From: Engraulis encrasicolus
Taxonomy: Eukaryota > Chordata > Actinopteri > Clupeiformes > Engraulidae
DNA: 64,000 nt
NCBI RefSeq assembly: GCF_034702125.1
Contig: NC_085874.1
Span: forward strand, 651,001 to 715,000
Direction of reading: 5' to 3'
Program-made: the position numbers and the translations under genes
The notes under the pieces: model-generated
Told to the model about the DNA's origin: nothing
What the model saw: only the letters and a program-made list of their open reading frames with translations
Database searches by the model: none
In this document: positions 58,376 through 64,000 of the stretch, piece by piece
How positions within the stretch are numbered: the stretch's first letter is position 1
Layout of the letters: each line of letters begins with the position of its first letter

Positions 58376-60589
58376 GTAAAACACTGCGAGCCAGTTAAAC
58401 GTAAAACACTAAGTTGCCCTGCTGTCCTGTCTAGCAGGGCCCAGAGCATGACATAAGCTGACTGATGTTTCTGTCTGTCTGTCTGTCTGATCTACTCTCT
58501 ATGGGAAATTATTTTTTTGTAAGTTATTCGTGAGCCTGTAGGACAGCAGAGCACATTTGGACAGAGGTAACTCACATGGGTGACTGCGCTGGTTAGATCA
58601 AATTTGTGATGGGTTATTGTTAGGTTCTCCTTCAGTTTAATTGTTCGACATCTCTCTCTATGGAATGTCCTCCTCTGTGAGACATCCAACGAAGTTACCC
58701 TTGAAACAGCTGCAAGGACCCGCAAAGGCCAGTTTCCTGGAGGGTATAAAGCCGGGACGTGCGTGTGCCATGTCATCAACAAATATTCGCTATGTGAAGC
58801 ACCAGAGTTTCGTTGCAGCTTAACTTACTTAATCTTCTAACGTGCCAAGCTTGTCTTTGGACGCCGAATTACAAAATAAATGACCTTCCTATCATCTTCC
58901 CCAACTTTCAGTGGGTCAGATAAGAGAGGTGTGTTAAGCTCCTCCCAGCTTTAACACGCCCAACTGCCTTGTTGGGATTGGGGCAGCTAACAGGATTAGC
59001 TTCCTGTACATGTGACTGAACCGAGCTTAGCCGTCTACTCTGTAGCACAATGCCCATTCTCGACCACATTTGCTTCTGCGAAGACGTTGTCACTCGGTAC
59101 AAGATATTTTGTTTTGGAAAGGAAATTTTCGGTGGCCCGTCATGCTAATCAAGGCTTTGTCGCTGCTGGCGTGATGAAGCTGCTAGCTACTCTCGACAGC
59201 CATCCTACCTTACACGCTATTCCCAGCGCCAATCTAGTACTGACCATTGTTGCCCCATTATGCCATTATATCGAAAGTGGTTACAAAAAAAAGGTCCTCT
59301 TGACAGTTTTTATGCTCAAAAACTCCATCAAGCGGCAAACCTTTCCCTGAGGTAACTTAGTCGAGTGCTTGCCCTGATGGTCACACTAACTACCCTCAGC
59401 TAAGCAGCTAACTCTCCCTGAGGCAATTTTAGCCGGAGGTTACCCCAATGGTTACTCAGCATCTTCGCTGTAGCTAACCTTCCACGTGGTGACTAGTCTC
59501 TCCAGGACATTCTCATTACGGACCTCACGGTTTGTGCCAAAATGAGCAGCCGCAAGGCTACCCGTAAGCGACCGAGGATGGAAGCTCGTCACTGTCCGAG
59601 ATCGTGTGGATTCGAGATAGCGGCAGTCGACACCCATGATGCTTGATCTGTGTGTCTCGGCATAGCCGAAGCGCTAAAAGGGGGCTCTTGTGAACAATGC
59701 TGTATCCTCCTAGCGAAAATATGTAAGCAGAAACTTACGTTTCTCAAAGACACCGCGGCTAGTATTGAACCTGAAGAGGAGTCTGAGATTTCTGTGTACC
59801 ATGGCCTGCAGTCCCTCCTCCAAGGAAACCATTGCTCCGGGATGGGTTTTACCTCCCCCAATCAACACCCTCGGTTCAGGAGGTCTTCGTCCTTTCCCAG
59901 ACATTATTACGGAGATGCACAAGTCATGACAATGCCCGCTTTCTGCAAGGGCCACCATTAGTGGCCATTACTTGCCGTTACCCCATGTACACTGCACGAT
60001 GCGAGACTCACGATTGACCTGCGATTGAGCAAGAAATCGGCCCGACACTCAAAAAGTCGTGCGAGTGCCAAATCGGGGCGAAATAGGGCAAAAAGTCACA
60101 CAATGTAAGCCTAGCTTTAGTCTGGTGCCCCAGCCGTCTCACGACAGCGCACAACATACCTCCCTACGTTCTCCCCAATCTTCCACCTGGTCGAAGTTTT
60201 GTGGGAGACGCCTACCGGTCTTCACTACATCTGACGCCGTGCGTCCAGGGCCTCCGACATCTGATCTCCGCCTACGGTCATCTGGGCCCACTTTGTGTAG
60301 CGTCCACATGAACCAGAAGTACACCCCAATGAGCAGGTGGCTCCGGACCCCCCAGTTGGGGCTGCTCCAACCACACACTTGCAGCACTGTGACGACGGCC
60401 TGGGGACTCATGCCATTAGCCCGTTGCTTGAACTTCTGGGCAAAATGCATGGACTCCCCCTGGATTCTAAATACAGTGGAGAGAGGTTACCGTTTGCAGT
60501 TTAAACAACGCCAACCTGCTTTTCGTTCAGTGATCACTTCCGTGGCACAGGAGATACAGCAAGAGTATTGAGGGAAGAGATTGCCATGT

Positions 60590-61244
60590 TACTTGCTAAG
60601 AGAGCAGTACGAGTCGTTCCCCCCTCAGAGACTGAGAATGGTTTCATGGCAGAAACTTCCTGGTGCCTAACAAGGACGGGGGCTACGGCCCATTCTGGAT
60701 CGAAGACATGCTAACTCATACTTCAGAGTCTTTAAGACAGTTTAAGATGATGACTCCGGTGAAAGTCATTCGCTCAGTGCATCGTTGTGACTAGTTCACT
60801 TCAGTTGATCTGAAGGATGTCTACTACTTCCAGATTCATATATATCCCCCTCATAGGAAATTCCTGCGATTTACCTTCGAAGGGGTGTGTTACGAGTTCC
60901 TGGTGCTTCCCTTCGTATTTGCCCTGAGCCCTCGTGACTTCAAGCACTGTCTAGAGGTTGCTCTCCTCCCTCTCTGTGAGAAGGGTGTGAGAGTTTTGGC
61001 CCACCTGGATGACCTCTTGACTTGTGTCAATTCTGAGCGACAAGCTAGATCGCACACGGCCTTGCTAGTGTCTCGCCTGCACAGTCTGGGTTTCACCATT
61101 AACTGGCGGAAGAGCACCCTCCCCTCAGCCCAGACCACAGTGTTCATTGGCCTCCACCTCGACTCCATCGTGTTCAAGGCTACCTTGTCACCGAGGAGAA
61201 TCGAGACGTTTCGGGCCTGCCTTGCTCGGTTCCATGGTTCCGTG
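60590..61244 (+). pseudogene. DIRS-type reverse transcriptase, broken
   Basis: Pieces in order are SVDLKDVYYFQIHI, HRKFLRFTFEGVCYEF, LVLPFVFALSPRDFKHCLEV, VRVLAHLDDLLT (catalytic LDD at about 61004-61012), HSLGFTINWRKSTL and FIGLHLDSI. At least one in-frame stop (before SVDLKD, near 60792) and frame changes upstream disable it. The frame ends at 61244, where the hAT element is inserted. Confidence 0.85.
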
Positions 61245-62582
61245 TAGAGTGTCGCTCGGGCCGTTTTTTTCTGTCCGAGCCCGGCCCTCAGCCGACAGAA
61301 AAGTGATCAACCCCGACCCGAGCCCGAGACTAATTAAAATGTTTGTGTCCGGACCGGTCCGAAGCCCGAGACCACTGTAATAACAACAGAACCTGTGCGG
61401 AAGCAAGATTTTCTATGTGGGCTCTTCCATACTCAAAATAGCACGTGATAAATAGCCAGGATAGGCAAAGACGTTAGGATGAGGCAATTTGCAGTAGCCT
61501 AATTTAGTTACGCACGCATAGTAAGTATAAACACACACACACACACACACACACGCACGCGCACACACACACACACATGTGACAGCGCACCTTATGTTTC
61601 TTTCGGTTAGACTAACCAGAGATGTTGGGTGCGGTGATCAAATATATGGGAGGGGCGTGAGAGGATAAGAAAGGCGAAAACTAACGAATACGTTTTGGAT
61701 GCAGTCAGCGCGGCTATCAAAGCATTTGTTACGTTACTGTTAGTGCAAATAAATCCCCGCGAGCCCCGTGAAGCTGCTGCTCCTTGTCGTTAAGAAGGAT
61801 GGGCTATAAGTTAACCCCGAAGAACAGTAGCCTGTTCGGCCCTCCAAGAGAATGTCATTTCCCCTGATGTCCATGCGGTCAATAGGCTATAAAATGAGGA
61901 AAGGTTGCACGCGCATAGTTACAACTGTACAGTAAAAGTGACAACAAAAGAACATACGTGAAGGACATGACATGTCACAGCGGACAAAATGACAGGAAAC
62001 CTCTCCGCCCCTACCTTAGAATACTCCACGTAGCGTGTGCGTCTTCTTAGTTATCCATATTATGCTCCTTGCTAGCCCATGCTGGAAATGTAATCCTTGG
62101 CGACCAATGCAGTGACAAACTTCGTCATTTTATGTTCAATATTCAAGACAGCCACGAAGGCATGCTAAAACATGGCCTACACTAGGCCTACAACAAAAGA
62201 CCATGCGTTCACTGACAACTGTTGATTTGGCGCTTATTAAGAAAGCAAGTTGACTCTGCATCCCTGCTGGCTGACTCGGAGTGAGCGTCCATGTTGCCAC
62301 TGGTAACTGGCGCGTGCATACAGCCAATAATAATCACTCGCACGAGTAGCATACCAACATTTTCATTTATGCATATTCAATTACTTATTTTTTTAATCAC
62401 AAAACTGCCGTTTGCATGAACTGAAACGTTTCCTCTGGTTGCTTACAATTTTCACAATGTCTGTTTGCTTCAAGCCCGAGTCCGACCCGAATCCGACAGA
62501 TATATTTTTTTTGTCCGAGTCCGGCCCGGCCCGTCGGGTTCCGACCAGGCCCGTCGGGTTTCGGTCGGGTTGCCATGCTCTG
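61245..62582. mobile_element. Nonautonomous hAT-like element inserted in the DIRS element
   Basis: The 1338-bp insertion splits the DIRS reverse transcriptase. Flanks GTTCCGTG (61237-61244) and GTTCTGTG (62583-62590) match in seven of eight bases. Near-terminal blocks TGTCCGAGCCCGG and its partner (TTGTCCGAGTCCGGCCC at about 62510) are repeated in direct and inverted forms of CCCGACCCGA type. An (AC)n run is at 61530-61578. No transposase. Confidence 0.75.
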
Positions 62583-62966
62583 GTTCTGTGCTGCTCCCCT
62601 TCCATATGTTCTAGCGTCTACTAGGCCTCACTAGGCCTACCTGCTATCCGTGTAGTGCCTCTCTGGCTACTCTACATGCGAGAGTTTCAGAGGTGGTTCA
62701 GTGCGTAGCATGGTCGGTAAGAGTAACTGGCAGTTCTCTAGTTCTCCGAGGGAGATGAGAGAGACATCTTTCTTCCTATCCTTTTTTGTTCACGAGCTCA
62801 GAGGATTGGTTGTGTTTGATGACTTGGCGCATGCGCGGCCCGGCTTTATACCCTCTGGGAAACTGGCGTTTGCGGGTCCTCGCAGCTGTTCACCTGTGGC
62901 GGTGATTACAAAGGTAACTTTGTTGGATGCCTCACACAGGAGGACATCCCATAGAGAGAGATGTCT

Positions 62967-64000
62967 CTCTCATCTCCCTCGGAGAAGCGGGGATATAGGA
63001 ATGTCCTACTGTTTTTTCTGTTTTTAGTAAAACAGTCTGTCTTACTCATTAGGTAGGCTACAATCGAGTGGTGTAACAGTCATGTATTATCATGTGCTTG
63101 TGCTGTACTTACACCAGGATTTTTTTTTACTTTTGAGACCTCTGTTTGTGAGTAGCTAACCTAGTTCTCACACAATGGTTGTTATCAACCATCTGGAACA
63201 TTGTTAATCGCTTAGCTCTGGAAACGAAGATGCACGAAGCACGAAGGGTCTACGTGAGAGCCAGGCTAGTGAGTAGCTGCTGTAGCATGATGACAACACT
63301 GTGGACTGTAGGATAAGGTGTAATTTTCTTTCCTAATGAGCTATATCGCTCTGTTCATTACTGAGACTTATCAATTGGAACTTGGGTTTTTAATGTTTTT
63401 TGGGCTTTTTATGCCTTTAATGCTGATAATATAGTGAAGAGACAACAGGAATTAAGTGGGGACAGAGATGGAGTAGGGCTGGGAAACCATCCAGGCTGGA
63501 CCAGAACCTGGGTCGCCCGCAAACGGTATGTCTTAGCACAAGGAAAACCCTAACTTAATTAAATTATATAGCTGGGTGTCTATTTCCCTGAGATAACATT
63601 TTCTTTTCTCTCAAAGAACCTCAATTGAAAGATTAACTGGGGAAGTGTTCCAAAAATAGTAACTGCTTTATCTTGTGGTATATGAGTCCCCCCTTTGAAA
63701 CCCCCTTAAAACCTTTTTTGTTATCAGTGTTAGTCACACCACCACTTTATTGAGACACCACGTAATCAGAAATTTACAGTGATTCCCCACATTACCATCT
63801 GTCCTTTCTAAACTGAAAGCAGACGCATAGATTATGTTTTAGACCATCACTAAATGAATGAATAACTCACCAGCTCCCACTTCATTAACAACTCCTACTC
63901 CCACACAACTGAAACTGACAGAATGTACACACATATGGACACTTACGTGTTTTGGTTTCAGTTTAATACAGTGCTGCCTGATGTTAAACATCATTTGATG
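62967..64000. other. No gene seen
   Basis: About 1 kb of A/T-rich sequence without supported exons or transposon ends. Confidence 0.5.

Larger units (their letters stand above)
58647..62966 (+). mobile_element. Decayed DIRS-1-like retrotransposon with inverted terminal repeats
   Basis: The left end (58647-58782) and right end (62818-62966) are inverted copies with shared blocks AGGGTATAAAGCCGGG and GGACCCGCAAA; DIRS elements have such ends. Between them are a Cys-rich gag-like piece (CLGIAEALKGGSCEQC near 59650), a reverse transcriptase with DIRS-type motifs, and a VPLWLLYMREFQRWF piece after a hAT insertion (about 62645-62700). The tyrosine recombinase and methyltransferase regions are absent, so the copy is internally deleted. 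Confidence 0.85.

Overview
The window is nuclear DNA from a ray-finned (teleost-like) fish; the species cannot be named from sequence alone. The evidence is two vertebrate genes with GT-AG introns, dense hAT, Tc1/mariner, Harbinger-like and foldback MITEs, tRNA-derived SINEs, L2-like LINE tails, a DIRS-1-type element, a Ty3/gypsy element and long TG/CA and CT microsatellites. All calls come from reading the sequence and from remembered family features; no database search was run. || Genes (about 1.2-20.1 kb). Two divergently transcribed genes share a 1.07 kb intergenic promoter region. On the minus strand is the 5' half of mia3 (TANGO1), the ER-exit-site cargo receptor: signal peptide, MIA-type SH3 domain, a very long acidic repeat-bearing exon 4, then a tandem triplication of a phase 1-1 exon. 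Its 3' exons lie off the left edge. On the plus strand is a complete ten-exon taf1a, the TAF(I)48 subunit of the RNA polymerase I factor SL1/TIF-IB, 437 codons plus stop. Head-to-head MIA3/TAF1A is also the arrangement I recall on human chromosome 1q41, which supports both names. Their introns are packed with small transposons, several with exact target-site duplications. || Repeat-rich remainder (about 20.2-64 kb). I find no further convincing host exons. The centrepiece is a full-length Ty3/gypsy element at 26628-35318: two 1017-bp LTRs differing at one base, a TGG-type primer-binding site resembling a tRNA-His site, intact gag, intact pol, a polypurine tract and a 4-bp CTAT duplication. Gag and pol overlap in the -1 frame, with a canonical T_TTA_AAC slippery heptamer directly before the gag stop and a possible pseudoknot after it. 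Each LTR also carries the same two exon-like blocks twice: once separated by a 256-bp GT...AG interval and once fused exactly at those borders, as if a spliced copy had been built back into the LTR. || Other elements: a 1.26 kb inverted duplication flanked by TG/CA runs (38.9-40.1 kb), a dead Tc1/mariner copy (44.3-45.7 kb), a long foldback element (46.5-47.5 kb), a mirror-symmetric MITE with seven AAAGTGGGCC motifs (50.8-51.7 kb), a probable 1.8 kb solo LTR (52.3-54.1 kb), nested MITEs (54.3-55.9 kb) and a decayed DIRS-like element with inverted terminal repeats and a 1.34 kb hAT-like insertion (58.6-63.0 kb).
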